Shown: piece after piece, positions 33,650 to 42,634 of the stretch
Layout: each line of letters starts with the position of its first letter
Numbering within the stretch: the stretch's first letter is position 1
Assembly: GCF_900176595.1 (NCBI RefSeq)
Contig: NZ_LT838813.1
Span: forward strand, 5,040,001 to 5,104,000
Reading direction: 5' to 3'
Source of the DNA: Aquiflexum balticum DSM 16537
GTDB taxonomy: Bacteria > Bacteroidota > Bacteroidia > Cytophagales > Cyclobacteriaceae
DNA length: 64,000 nt
Made by a program: the position numbers and the translations under genes
Notes under the pieces: model-generated
What the model saw: only the letters and a program-made list of their open reading frames with translations
Databases searched by the model: none
Told to the model about the DNA's origin: nothing

Positions 33650-34066
33650 TTATTTCCCGTCCCTGATTTCCGATTGTCTCATGGGCATGGAATCAATAGT
33701 TCTAAGAATAAATTCCCAGTCCAGATCCCCTTCCTTTTTCACCTTTGCTCCACCATCCAAACCAATAAGTACCCAACTGTTTTTAGAAGAAAGAATTTGG
33801 TATCGTGATCTGAGCACTTTTTGATATTCAGGAGAAAATGTGAAATTGGAATTGCTTTGAAAATTTTCACCAAGAATAAAATAAACAAGTTTCCTTTCCT
33901 TAAAGTCTTCTTCCAAGTGCTCAAATTCGAAAACTTTTTTGTCGGCTTGATCATCAAAAAGAATAACAATCCTATTTTTCCACTTCAGATCTTCTAAAAT
34001 TATCTTTTCCATGTCCGATTGGAATAATGAAAAACAGAAGAAAAGAATCAATATTGCCATAGACAT
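33650..34066 (-). CDS. DUF4174 secreted/periplasmic protein
   Basis: 138 residues with an N-terminal hydrophobic segment (about 3-17) and the DUF4174 core WKNRIVILFDDQ..., YFILGENFQ, LIGLDGGAKVKKEG, and the C-terminal IDSMPMRQSEI. These proteins have a thioredoxin-like outline but no active-site cysteine pair here. Biological role unknown. Followed on the same strand by the metallophosphoesterase gene upstream (31-base gap), which may be cotranscribed. Confidence 0.8.
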   Translation of the reverse strand: MSMAILILFFCFSLFQSDMEKIILEDLKWKNRIVILFDDQADKKVFEFEHLEEDFKERKLVYFILGENFQSNSNFTFSPEYQKVLRSRYQILSSKNSWVLIGLDGGAKVKKEGDLDWEFILRTIDSMPMRQSEIRDGK

Positions 34067-34097
34067 TTAACTCTCTTTGCTACGGATTGTTATGGAA

Positions 34098-35360
34098 TTA
34101 AGATCTGCTTTTCCCTTTTCTCAATTCAATCAAGGTGATTTCAGGCCATATTCCCACCCTGCCTGAAAAAGCATGGAATCCGAATCCCTTGTTGACATAT
34201 AAATATCTGCCTGATTCTTCCACCAAACCTGCCCAATTTGGATAACGGTATTGGGCCGGACTCCATTTGAAGATTGGAGTATCAATGCCAAATTGCATTC
34301 CATGAGTATGTCCCGAAAGTGTAAGATGGATGGTATTTGGATGATTTTTCACTTCCTGATCCCAATGAGAGGGATCATGCGAAAGCAGTATTTTAAAATC
34401 TTCCGGGAAAGTATTTACCAATGCCTTTTCCAGATCACCCTTGGATTTGAATCCGACTCCCCAATTTTCTACTCCCAGCAATTGGATTTTTTGACCATCT
34501 TTCTCTATAGTCACATGTTCATCCAACAGTAATCTGTAATTCAATTTGGAATGCTTTGATTTTAAGTTTTCAAAATTTTCCGATTTTGCTTCCTTACTAG
34601 GCCAGCGTACATAGTCCCCGTAGTCATGGTTTCCCAATATGGAAAATTGCCCATATGGAGCTTTTATCTGAGAAAAACTTTCCAAAAAAGGGTCTATTTC
34701 CTCGGCTTTATGGTTTACCAAATCTCCTGTGAATACGAATAAATCTGAGTTTTGGGATTTGGCCAGATCAATGCCTTTTTGAACCGCCTCCAAATTCCTG
34801 AAACTTCCGGAATGAATATCTGATATCTGGGTGATGGTAAAACCATCAAAGGCATCAGGTAGGGCCTCAAAATAGATGACTTCTTTCTGCACTTTGAAAT
34901 TATGCTTACCGAAATTTATACCATACACAAAACTGAAGAAAGGAATTGAGGACACTAAAATTGCCAGCACACTTACCCAACTACTACGAGTGGGAAAAGT
35001 AAAATCCTTTGCCCCATTAAGAAAAAAACCTATACCTGCCTGTAGATTTCTGACAATATCTTCCCCAAACAAAAAAACTACACATACCAATTGCGTTACC
35101 ACCACCGTCAAAAATACATTGAGGGCTGATTGTGTAGAGGAGTTTATCTCACCGGCAGAGAATATCTGTAAAAAGGTTATGACTACCCAAATAGTGATAC
35201 TCCCAAAAACAATCCAATACCCAAAATGAATGAATTGTCTGATCCGCTCGGCTTCTATACCCGAAGTAACTGTTTTAACAGCCTGGAAAACATACCAGTT
35301 TAGAAATGTTGAAAACAGAATTAAGGCGACAAGAAAAATAATTGATCCAATTTGATTCAT
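34098..35360 (-). CDS. Membrane-bound metallophosphoesterase
   Basis: 420 residues. Four transmembrane helices occupy the first ~150 residues; the C-terminal domain has the calcineurin-like motifs DIHSG, GDLVNH, GNHDY, SHDPSHW and GHTHGMQFG, giving the two-metal site. It resembles YaeI-type phosphodiesterases that act on lipid or nucleotide phosphodiesters outside or at the membrane. The substrate is not predictable from sequence. Confidence 0.92.
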   Translation of the reverse strand: MNQIGSIIFLVALILFSTFLNWYVFQAVKTVTSGIEAERIRQFIHFGYWIVFGSITIWVVITFLQIFSAGEINSSTQSALNVFLTVVVTQLVCVVFLFGEDIVRNLQAGIGFFLNGAKDFTFPTRSSWVSVLAILVSSIPFFSFVYGINFGKHNFKVQKEVIYFEALPDAFDGFTITQISDIHSGSFRNLEAVQKGIDLAKSQNSDLFVFTGDLVNHKAEEIDPFLESFSQIKAPYGQFSILGNHDYGDYVRWPSKEAKSENFENLKSKHSKLNYRLLLDEHVTIEKDGQKIQLLGVENWGVGFKSKGDLEKALVNTFPEDFKILLSHDPSHWDQEVKNHPNTIHLTLSGHTHGMQFGIDTPIFKWSPAQYRYPNWAGLVEESGRYLYVNKGFGFHAFSGRVGIWPEITLIELRKGKSRS

Positions 35361-35436
35361 ACAAATGATAATAGCTCAGGAGATATACAACTAATGAAGG
35401 GAAAAAGTTTGGGAGACTCTTATTTAGATCAGGATT

Positions 35437-36279
35437 TCAAAAAATTTCATCTATCCAAACCTCCGAAGAAAAGCTTGAAGTGGCAGCGCCTCCATAAGTG
35501 CCTGAAATTGGGAGTGTATGGGATGGATGAAAACTACTTGCCAAAGGAATATAATGGTGATCAGTAAATAAACCCAAACTCGGATCCAAGCCCACCCATC
35601 CGGCCCCTGGAAGATAAACTTCTATCCATCCATGCAATTCATGACCTGCATCCACTTCAGGATTAAAGGCATAGCCACTGACAAATCTGGTTGCCATTCC
35701 CAAATTCCTGAGCATGGCCATAAGCATCCAGGACAGATCTCTACAAGAACCTTCTTTGGTAGCAAAGGTATCCATAGGATGTAGTAATCCCGGTTCATAG
35801 CGCAGACCATGGGACCAGTTATTGTGAATTTGATCAAGCAATTTTACCAAAAACGAAACTATATCAGGCGACTGCCTCATGATGGAAGAAGCAAACTCAG
35901 TTAATTCCGGAAAGGCTTCTGTTTGCTTATAAATTTTTAAAAACTCTCCTGTATTTCCGTGATAAACAAAATTTTGAAAAGGATACGGAATATCCGGTGA
36001 AAGAATAAAACTGAAAGGATTGAAATCAAATGCTTCAATCTCCAAGTCAACATTTACCTTCAAAACATCTGTTTCTACATTGAACCATACCTGAAAAAAC
36101 GGATTGCCTTCCGCATTTATCCTTTGGTTTTTACCAACAGGCTGAGGATAAATATCCCAATTGGCTTTTTTTATTTGGAAATAAGTTCTCTGCTGTGGAA
36201 TCAAAAACAACTGATGAGGATTAAGCGGGACTTTTTCCTCATATTGATATTTGGTCTGATGTTGGATGTGAAGTCTCAT
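35437..36279 (-). CDS. Transglutaminase-like cysteine protease/peptidase family protein
   Basis: 280 residues. N-terminal beta-sandwich segment followed by the transglutaminase-like core: catalytic Cys in EGSCRDLSWMLMAMLRNLGMATRFVSGYAFN, His in HGWIEVYLPGAGWVGLDPSLG with the Asp of DPSLG. It is the last gene of a set with Anbu, alpha-E and ATP-grasp genes; its ATG overlaps the Anbu stop by four bases. In this conserved set it is thought to cut or process the peptide products. Intact triad. Confidence 0.9.
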   Translation of the reverse strand: MRLHIQHQTKYQYEEKVPLNPHQLFLIPQQRTYFQIKKANWDIYPQPVGKNQRINAEGNPFFQVWFNVETDVLKVNVDLEIEAFDFNPFSFILSPDIPYPFQNFVYHGNTGEFLKIYKQTEAFPELTEFASSIMRQSPDIVSFLVKLLDQIHNNWSHGLRYEPGLLHPMDTFATKEGSCRDLSWMLMAMLRNLGMATRFVSGYAFNPEVDAGHELHGWIEVYLPGAGWVGLDPSLGLFTDHHYIPLASSFHPSHTLPISGTYGGAATSSFSSEVWIDEIF

Positions 36280-37031
36280 GAGCTTCCGTTGGAAAACATG
36301 CTGACTTCTTCTTCATTTTCAAAAGCCCTTTTCAAAATTTCCGCCGGCAATTCCTGAATGGCAGATTTCAGCCTGCTGTTCCAAAAAACCGAAATATGTT
36401 CCAATTCCTTCTTTTCAAACCGTTTTTCTATGGTATGGTAGCTATCATTATGAAGGATAACGGTATCAAGTGGAAAATCCACATCGTTGGCTGAAATCAA
36501 AGTGGCATCAAAGGCCAAAAAAGCACATTTCAATGCATAATCCAAGGAGTCCTCATAGCTCAAGGACCGTCTCAACACAGGATTACCCGCTCCGGTATTC
36601 CCTATGATAACAAATGGGGTTCCTTTCCGGATTTCAATCCAATTTCCCTGGGGATATAATAGGTACAATTTGGGTTCCTTATCATCTTCGAGTTGTCCCC
36701 CGATCACAGAAAACAAATTAAAAGATAAACCTGACTCCTCCAGGTATTCTTTATCTTCTTTGGCCACACGCTTGACCTGATTGCCAAATTCATTGACTGC
36801 TTTATACAGTTTATTGAAATTATGGTCCTGTTCCTCAATTACTTCCGTAAAATAAGTGATGGCTTTATCCCTAACCGACCTCAATCCAGAAGTCATTATA
36901 AAAAAGGAATGTTTGTCCCTGTTTACAGTATATACTTTTTTTGAAGTGGTAGTTTCATTACCTGAGGTTATCCTGGTATCGGATAAGCCTACTAATCCGT
37001 GTTTTGTTTTTATTCCTAAACAGAAAGTCAT
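36276..37031 (-). CDS. Anbu-type proteasome-like peptidase
   Basis: 251 residues. Begins MTFCLGIKTKHGLVGLSDTRITSG, the Anbu (ancestral beta-subunit) start in which Thr2 becomes the N-terminal nucleophile after loss of Met1; the D and K positions of the Ntn site (SDTR, and TTSKKVY) follow. It forms self-compartmentalised rings in other bacteria. The gene overlaps both its neighbours by 4 bases (ATGA), so the operon ATP-grasp, alpha-E, Anbu, transglutaminase is translationally coupled from alpha-E on. Confidence 0.92.
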   Translation of the reverse strand: MTFCLGIKTKHGLVGLSDTRITSGNETTTSKKVYTVNRDKHSFFIMTSGLRSVRDKAITYFTEVIEEQDHNFNKLYKAVNEFGNQVKRVAKEDKEYLEESGLSFNLFSVIGGQLEDDKEPKLYLLYPQGNWIEIRKGTPFVIIGNTGAGNPVLRRSLSYEDSLDYALKCAFLAFDATLISANDVDFPLDTVILHNDSYHTIEKRFEKKELEHISVFWNSRLKSAIQELPAEILKRAFENEEEVSMFSNGSS

Positions 37032-38008
37032 TCTTGTATGCTGTGTTGCTCGGTAAAGTTATCCTTTATTTGAAAGAAGTTGGCATCTATTTTATTTGAT
37101 ATACTATTTATTTTTATTTGAAGGTCATCAATGTATTCATGGAGGCCGTCACTGATGATTTCATTGACGTCCGCAAATTCAAGCTTGGACCTTAAAGCAC
37201 CGATTTCTCTTTCCGCACTATTGATATTACCATTGGATGGCCGATCAGAAATTTTATGCAGACAGTTCTCAGCTTCCATAAGACAATAGAAAACTGATCT
37301 TGGAAAATATTTATTCAAAAGTAGCATTGAAACAACCTTTGCCGGTTCTATGGTCCCATAAAGCCTCCTGTAAGTATTGAAAGCCGTTACAGATTTGAGC
37401 AAAGCTGTCCAATGTAGAAAATCCAGTGGTGAACCGACAAGATTAGGGGCAGGTAACAGAATATGATATTTCACATCTACAATCCTACTGGTCTTGTCTG
37501 CTCGCTCCAAGTATAATCCGAGTTGCCGGAAGTACCACCCTTCGGTTCTTGCAACAGTACTTTCCGAGAGGCCATAAAGTAATAATATCTGGTTTTTGAT
37601 GCTTTCAAAAAAGACACGTGGATCCTCCTTGTTCCAATCCTTTTTTTCAGCCCTTTTTTGAACAAAATGATACAATTCATTTAAATTCTCCCAAGTTTCT
37701 TTGGTAAGGTTTTCCCTTATCACTCTTGCATTTTCACGTGCAAAGGAGATAGATGAAATAATTGAATTGGGATTGCCTGTATCAAAAGTCAGAAAATGGA
37801 TAACATCTTTTCTGTTAAATCCTGAATGGGTGGATTTGAACTGTTGATAATCTCCGGTTGCAAGAACCAAAGGTTCCCATTGCTCCTTTAAATCCGGAGG
37901 CAGGTCCAACATCAGGTTGAAATTTACATCAATAAACCTGGCATAGTTTTCGGCCCTCTCCAGGTACCTTCCCAGCCAATATATGGAATTTGCAACTCTA
38001 CTTAGCAT
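37028..38008 (-). CDS. Alpha-E domain protein of the Anbu/ATP-grasp system
   Basis: 326 residues, all-helical. Begins MLSRVANSIYWLGRYLERAENYARFIDVNFNLMLDLP, the well conserved alpha-E start, and ends in a charged helical segment. Alpha-E proteins accompany circularly permuted ATP-grasp enzymes in predicted peptide-synthesis operons; they are probably structural partners of the ligase. The ATG at 38008 follows a 150-base gap after the ATP-grasp stop, a gap filled by heptamer repeats. Confidence 0.93.
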   Translation of the reverse strand: MLSRVANSIYWLGRYLERAENYARFIDVNFNLMLDLPPDLKEQWEPLVLATGDYQQFKSTHSGFNRKDVIHFLTFDTGNPNSIISSISFARENARVIRENLTKETWENLNELYHFVQKRAEKKDWNKEDPRVFFESIKNQILLLYGLSESTVARTEGWYFRQLGLYLERADKTSRIVDVKYHILLPAPNLVGSPLDFLHWTALLKSVTAFNTYRRLYGTIEPAKVVSMLLLNKYFPRSVFYCLMEAENCLHKISDRPSNGNINSAEREIGALRSKLEFADVNEIISDGLHEYIDDLQIKINSISNKIDANFFQIKDNFTEQHSIQE

Positions 38009-38010
38009 TT

Positions 38011-38087
38011 TTGATTTTAGATTTTAGAATTTAGATTTCGCTCCGAGTAGCTTTCGGGATAGAATTTAAGATGGAAGACAGAAAACG
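38011..38087. repeat. Degenerate heptamer repeat interrupted by a REP-like segment
   Basis: Plus-strand units TTGATTT, TAGATTT, TAGAATT, TAGATTT (AGA at 38019, 38026, 38033, period 7), then a GCTCCGAGTAGCTTTCGGGA segment, then TAGAATT, TAAGATG, GAAGACA. It fills most of the gap between the alpha-E start and the ATP-grasp stop. Same family as at 3350, 46511 and 57924. Confidence 0.65.
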
Positions 38088-38160
38088 GTATGAATTTGTA
38101 TATTCTATGTACATTATTCATCTTGTCCACAATGGTGGATGGTTCATCCTTCAGCACTTC

Positions 38161-39588
38161 TTACTTATACAACACCCATGTATCTTTACTTCCACCGCCT
38201 TGGGAACTGTTTACCACCAAAGAACCTTTGGTCAAAGCCACTCTGGTCAATGCGCCGGGGATTACCTCTATTTCCTCACCATATAGGATATAAGGTCTCA
38301 GATCCACATGCCTACCCTGTAATCCTTCATCCGTCAAAGTAGGGACGGTTGAAAGTGAAAGCGTTGGCTGCGCAATGTAATTTGTGGGATTGTTTTTGAC
38401 CAACTCCCTGAATTTGGCATGTTCTTCTTTGCTGGCTTTTGGACCGATTAACATTCCATAACCGCCTGCCGCATTGGTTTCTTTTACCACAAGGTTTTCT
38501 ATATTATCAATGACATATTGCCTGTCTTTTTCTTCTCTACAGAGATAAGTTGGGACATTATTCAATATAGGTTCTTCATCGAGGTAATACTTTATTATTC
38601 TGGGAACATAGGCATAGACTGCTTTATCATCTGCCACGCCTGTTCCCGGTGCATTTGCCATGGCAATATTCCCGGCTTTATAGGCTTCAAACAAACCCGG
38701 GACACCTAGCATGGAATGGGGATTGAAAACCAAAGGATCCAAAAAAGTATCGTCAATCCTTCTATACAAAACATCTATTTGTTGCAATCCACGGGTAGTC
38801 TGCATATAAACCTTTTTATTTTTTGTTATCAGGTCTACTCCTGATACCAATTCCACTCCCATCTGCAATGCAAGGTAAGAGTGTTCAAAATAAGCGGAAT
38901 TATAAATACCGGGAGTCAGCACCCCGACGACTGGATTTTCTTTGTTTGAAAGAAATTGAAGCATTTTGAGCAATTTAGCTGGATAATCAGAAACCGGCAT
39001 GACACCCAAATTATTAAACAATTCCGGATAGGCCCTTTTGATTATTTCCCTGCTCTCCAGCATATAGGAAACCCCCGAAGGACATCTTAGATTATCCTCT
39101 AAAATATAGTATTCCCCATTCTTGTCCCTTACCAGATCCGTTCCTGTGATGTGGCACCAAATACCCTTGGGTGGGGTCAAGCCGATACAGGGTTTGAGAT
39201 AATCTTTGGAATTTAAGATCAGATCTTCTGGAACTACCTTATCCTTAAGGATTTTCCTGTCATTATAAATATCCTGAAGAAATAGGTTCAGGGCATGAAT
39301 CCTTTGTTTTAAACCAGCTTCCAATTTTGTCCATTCTTTATTCGGAATGATCCTTGGAATGATATCCAAATGCAGGATCTTTTCTGTTCCCTGATTGTCA
39401 TGGTAGACATTAAAGGTCATCCCCATTGCCACCTGAGTTTTATTTGCAGAGAATTGGAAATGCGATAGTTTTTTAGGGGAGGTTTTACCCAAAAGATCAA
39501 GAAAATCCTGATAATGGGTTCTACATTTACCCCCTTGAGTGAACATTTCATCAAAATTGTCCCCGACTATGTATTGTTTTGTATCCAT
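38161..39588 (-). CDS. Circularly permuted ATP-grasp ligase (type 2)
   Basis: 475 residues from the ATG at 39588 (a TTG lies six bases further up). Family phrases in order: YLKPCIGLTPPKGIWCHITGTDLVRDKNGEYYILEDNLRCPSGVSYMLE (ATP-binding), GVLTPGIYNSAYFEHSYLAL, LVVKETNAAGGYGMLIGP, and RHVDLRPYILYGEEIEVIPGALTRVAL ending GSLVVNSSQGGGSKDTWV. This enzyme type is predicted to form amide bonds between a peptide and amino acids. It is the first gene of the Anbu set and its neighbours suggest a ligase-protease cycle. Confidence 0.94.
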   Translation of the reverse strand: MDTKQYIVGDNFDEMFTQGGKCRTHYQDFLDLLGKTSPKKLSHFQFSANKTQVAMGMTFNVYHDNQGTEKILHLDIIPRIIPNKEWTKLEAGLKQRIHALNLFLQDIYNDRKILKDKVVPEDLILNSKDYLKPCIGLTPPKGIWCHITGTDLVRDKNGEYYILEDNLRCPSGVSYMLESREIIKRAYPELFNNLGVMPVSDYPAKLLKMLQFLSNKENPVVGVLTPGIYNSAYFEHSYLALQMGVELVSGVDLITKNKKVYMQTTRGLQQIDVLYRRIDDTFLDPLVFNPHSMLGVPGLFEAYKAGNIAMANAPGTGVADDKAVYAYVPRIIKYYLDEEPILNNVPTYLCREEKDRQYVIDNIENLVVKETNAAGGYGMLIGPKASKEEHAKFRELVKNNPTNYIAQPTLSLSTVPTLTDEGLQGRHVDLRPYILYGEEIEVIPGALTRVALTKGSLVVNSSQGGGSKDTWVLYK

Positions 39589-39747
39589 TAGCAAAGTTTT
39601 TAAGCTTGAAAAATGATATTCCCTGAATATAGCTGTTTTTAAAAAACTATCAAAAAAATGATCTTACAATCATCAATTTGATAAAATCATTACTGATTTA
39701 TAAAAAAAATGAAAAAGGGCGAAGAGAATATCTTCAACCCTTCTTGA

Positions 39748-41808
39748 TTAGGAAATTGTTGACCCATTCGATGTAGAAGTATTGGGATGCAGCAATTTCA
39801 GACTTCCATCCCGATCTTCAGCCATCAGGATCATTCCTTCTGAATCCACACCCATCATTTTTCTTGGAGCAAGGTTAATCAACATCACCACCTGTTTACC
39901 GATTAAATCTTCCGGTTTGAAATGTTCAGCCACTCCACTGAGAACCGTTTTATTTCCCAACCCTGTATCTACTGTAAGACGTAAGAGTTTTTTTGATTTT
40001 GGCATTGGTTCAGCTGTCAATACTTTCACCACTCTCATATCCAACTTCGCAAAATCGTCATAGCTGATAATTTCCTTCATTGGAGCTGCTACTGCATTGG
40101 CCAGTTCATTCTGTTTCTTGGATTCCAATAATTTATTGACTTGGGCTTCTACTACATTGTCTTCGATTTTTTCAAAAAGCAGGGCCGCAGGATTGACATT
40201 GATTCCTGTCACCAATAAATCTGCATTTCCCGCATCTTTCCACACCAATCCCTCCATATTGAACATGCCATAAATTTTGGCAGCCGTATAGGGTAAAAAA
40301 GGCTCTGCCACAATCGCAAGATTAGCTGCAATATTCAAAGCAATATTCAGAATGGTTCCTGTTCTTTCTTTGTCTGCTTTGATGGTTTTCCAAGGTTCAG
40401 TTTCAGCCAAATATTTATTGCCGGTTCTTGCAAAATCCATCACTATCGATAAAGCTTCCCTAAACCTATACCGCTCAATGGAAGCAGCAATCTTCTCAGG
40501 AAAATCCTTGATTTGCTGCAAAGCCTCCCGATCAAGATCATTGAGTTCTCCCAAGGCTGGTACTTTTCCATCAAAAAATTTATGGGTAAGCACCACAGCC
40601 CTGTTCACAAAATTCCCAAAAATGGCAACCAATTCAGAATTATTTCTGGACTGAAAATCCTTCCAGGTAAAATCATTGTCTTTGGTTTCGGGAGCATTCG
40701 CTGTAAGCACATACCTCAACACATCCTGCTTATCAGGAAACTCCTCCAGATATTCATGCAACCATACGGCCCAGTTTCTTGAAGTAGAAATTTTATCACC
40801 CTCCAAGTTCAGAAATTCATTGGCAGGCACATTATCAGGCAAAATAAACTCTCCGTGTGTTTTGAGGATAGCAGGAAATGTAATGCAATGAAAAACGATA
40901 TTGTCCTTGCCTATAAAATGAACCAGTTTGGTATCCTTGGATTTCCAGTATGGTTCCCAATCAATGCCCTTTTCTGCTGCCCATTCTTTGGTAGATGAGA
41001 TATAGCCTATCGGGGCATCAAACCAGACATATAAAACTTTACCCTCAGCACCTTCTACAGGTACGGGAATTCCCCAGTCCAAATCTCTTGTCATAGACCT
41101 GGCCTGCAGCCCTTCACCGGCTTCCAACCAAGACCTACACTGACCCAGGACATTGTTTTTCCAGTCCTTTTCATGTTCAATCAGAATCCAATTTTTAAGG
41201 AAATCGGTGTAATGTGCCAAGTCTAAAAACCAATGCTTGGTTTCTTTCAATATGGGCGTATTGCCACTCAGCTTTGATTTTGGATTGATCAGGTCGGTGG
41301 GGCTCAGAGAGGAACCACATTTTTCGCATTGATCTCCATAGGCATTTTCATTGCCGCATTTGGGACAGGTGCCTTCTATATATCTATCTGCCAGAAACTG
41401 CCCGGCCTCTTCATCATAATATTGCTCTGTGGTTTGCTCCAAAAATTCTCCTTTGTCATAAAGATTCCTAAAAATGCCGGCTGCGGTTTCATGGTGGATT
41501 TTAGATGAAGTTCTGGAATAATGATTAAAACTGATCCCAAAATCCTCAAAACTTTTCTTCATCAACTCATGGTATCTATCGACAACTTCCTGAGGAGTTA
41601 TCCCTTCTTTCTTGGCTTTGAGCGTAATGGCTACACCATGTTCATCAGATCCACAAACAAAAGCTACGTCCTTACCAAGCGACCTGAGGTATCGGACATA
41701 AATATCTGATGGTATATAGCAACCTGCCAAATGTCCGATATGCAAAGGACCATTTGCATAAGGTAATGCAGCGGTAATGGTATATCTATTGAACTTGCTG
41801 TTTTTCAT
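39748..41808 (-). CDS. metG: Methionyl-tRNA synthetase
   Basis: 686 residues from the ATG at 41808 (an upstream TTG is less likely). Class I synthetase: [14 protein letters not shown] (HIGH motif) near the N-terminus, zinc-knuckle CPKC...CEKC at about 153-171 ([18 protein letters not shown]), [11 protein letters not shown] as the KMSKS variant, anticodon-binding helices to about 545, and a C-terminal EMAP/tRNA-binding domain ([32 protein letters not shown]). Charges tRNA-Met. The KISTS form is a known clade variant. Confidence 0.97.
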   Translation of the reverse strand: MKNSKFNRYTITAALPYANGPLHIGHLAGCYIPSDIYVRYLRSLGKDVAFVCGSDEHGVAITLKAKKEGITPQEVVDRYHELMKKSFEDFGISFNHYSRTSSKIHHETAAGIFRNLYDKGEFLEQTTEQYYDEEAGQFLADRYIEGTCPKCGNENAYGDQCEKCGSSLSPTDLINPKSKLSGNTPILKETKHWFLDLAHYTDFLKNWILIEHEKDWKNNVLGQCRSWLEAGEGLQARSMTRDLDWGIPVPVEGAEGKVLYVWFDAPIGYISSTKEWAAEKGIDWEPYWKSKDTKLVHFIGKDNIVFHCITFPAILKTHGEFILPDNVPANEFLNLEGDKISTSRNWAVWLHEYLEEFPDKQDVLRYVLTANAPETKDNDFTWKDFQSRNNSELVAIFGNFVNRAVVLTHKFFDGKVPALGELNDLDREALQQIKDFPEKIAASIERYRFREALSIVMDFARTGNKYLAETEPWKTIKADKERTGTILNIALNIAANLAIVAEPFLPYTAAKIYGMFNMEGLVWKDAGNADLLVTGINVNPAALLFEKIEDNVVEAQVNKLLESKKQNELANAVAAPMKEIISYDDFAKLDMRVVKVLTAEPMPKSKKLLRLTVDTGLGNKTVLSGVAEHFKPEDLIGKQVVMLINLAPRKMMGVDSEGMILMAEDRDGSLKLLHPNTSTSNGSTIS

Positions 41809-41857
41809 AGGACGCAAATATAGAAATTAGATTGATATGGGTAATTTGGATGAGATG

Positions 41858-42490
41858 TCAAATTTGACGGAATTCCTTTTGGGCATCATCAGTCAGAATT
41901 CCATTGAATATAATCTGAATGGCCTGATCATAAATTTCCGAAGGGCTAAAATTAAATCCTGACCTCATTTCTTCTGGAAACTGACTTAAAAATTTATTAT
42001 CTATCAAATTCTGTATGGCAGAGGTATAAACAAAAACAACGAAGGCAACATTTGTATTCGGCAAAACATAACCTTTTTCAATCCCTTCCTGAATCAGTTT
42101 TTGAAATCTGAGATACCCTGATTCTCTAATGTAATTGAGAAGTTCTGTCCAGATTTGGGGGGCATATTCCCTTAATTCATCTAAAATCTTGGGGTTGATC
42201 GGAGCAATGTCAGATGCAACATTGGATAACAAATACTTAAGTTTCGTAGTGTAAGGTAGAAATTTGTCATCCAAAACAGCGTTGACTTTAATTGAAAGCT
42301 TTGAAGCCAGCATGTCAAAAGCTGAGGCCAGCAATTCCATTTTACCGGGAAAATATTTGTATAGAGTTTTTTTACTGATTCCCAATTCTTGGGCAATTTC
42401 ATCCATGGTGGTACTTTTATAGCCTTTATTTATAAAAAACTTATAAGCTACATCCAGGATTTTATTCTCTATTTTGTCTGTTTTACTCAT
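41858..42490 (-). CDS. TetR-family transcriptional regulator
   Basis: 210 residues from the ATG at 42490; the frame extends to 42559 but the HTH start KTDKIENKILDVAYKFFINKGYKSTTMDEIAQELGISKKTLYKYFPGKMELL is at the beginning of this shorter form. The C-terminal domain is the ligand-binding and dimer region. It is head-to-head with ligA, 144 bases apart, but no operator palindrome was convincing. A regulatory target cannot be named. Confidence 0.88.
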   Translation of the reverse strand: MSKTDKIENKILDVAYKFFINKGYKSTTMDEIAQELGISKKTLYKYFPGKMELLASAFDMLASKLSIKVNAVLDDKFLPYTTKLKYLLSNVASDIAPINPKILDELREYAPQIWTELLNYIRESGYLRFQKLIQEGIEKGYVLPNTNVAFVVFVYTSAIQNLIDNKFLSQFPEEMRSGFNFSPSEIYDQAIQIIFNGILTDDAQKEFRQI

Positions 42491-42634
42491 TGTTATTTTA
42501 GCCCTTACAAATATAGACATTCCAAGCCATTTATACCCAATCATATAAAAGGTGGCCATATTGAAGTATTACTTTGCGTTTCTTAGCACAAAGGTTAATT
42601 TTGAAAAACGAGTAAATATTTTCCCCAATCCTAT

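Noticed and set aside
39748-41808. KISTS in place of KMSKS in MetG as an anomaly
   Set aside because: Known variation of the loop motif among bacterial synthetases; all other motifs intact.
42491-42634. Operator for the TetR gene beside ligA
   Set aside because: No convincing inverted repeat seen in the intergenic region.
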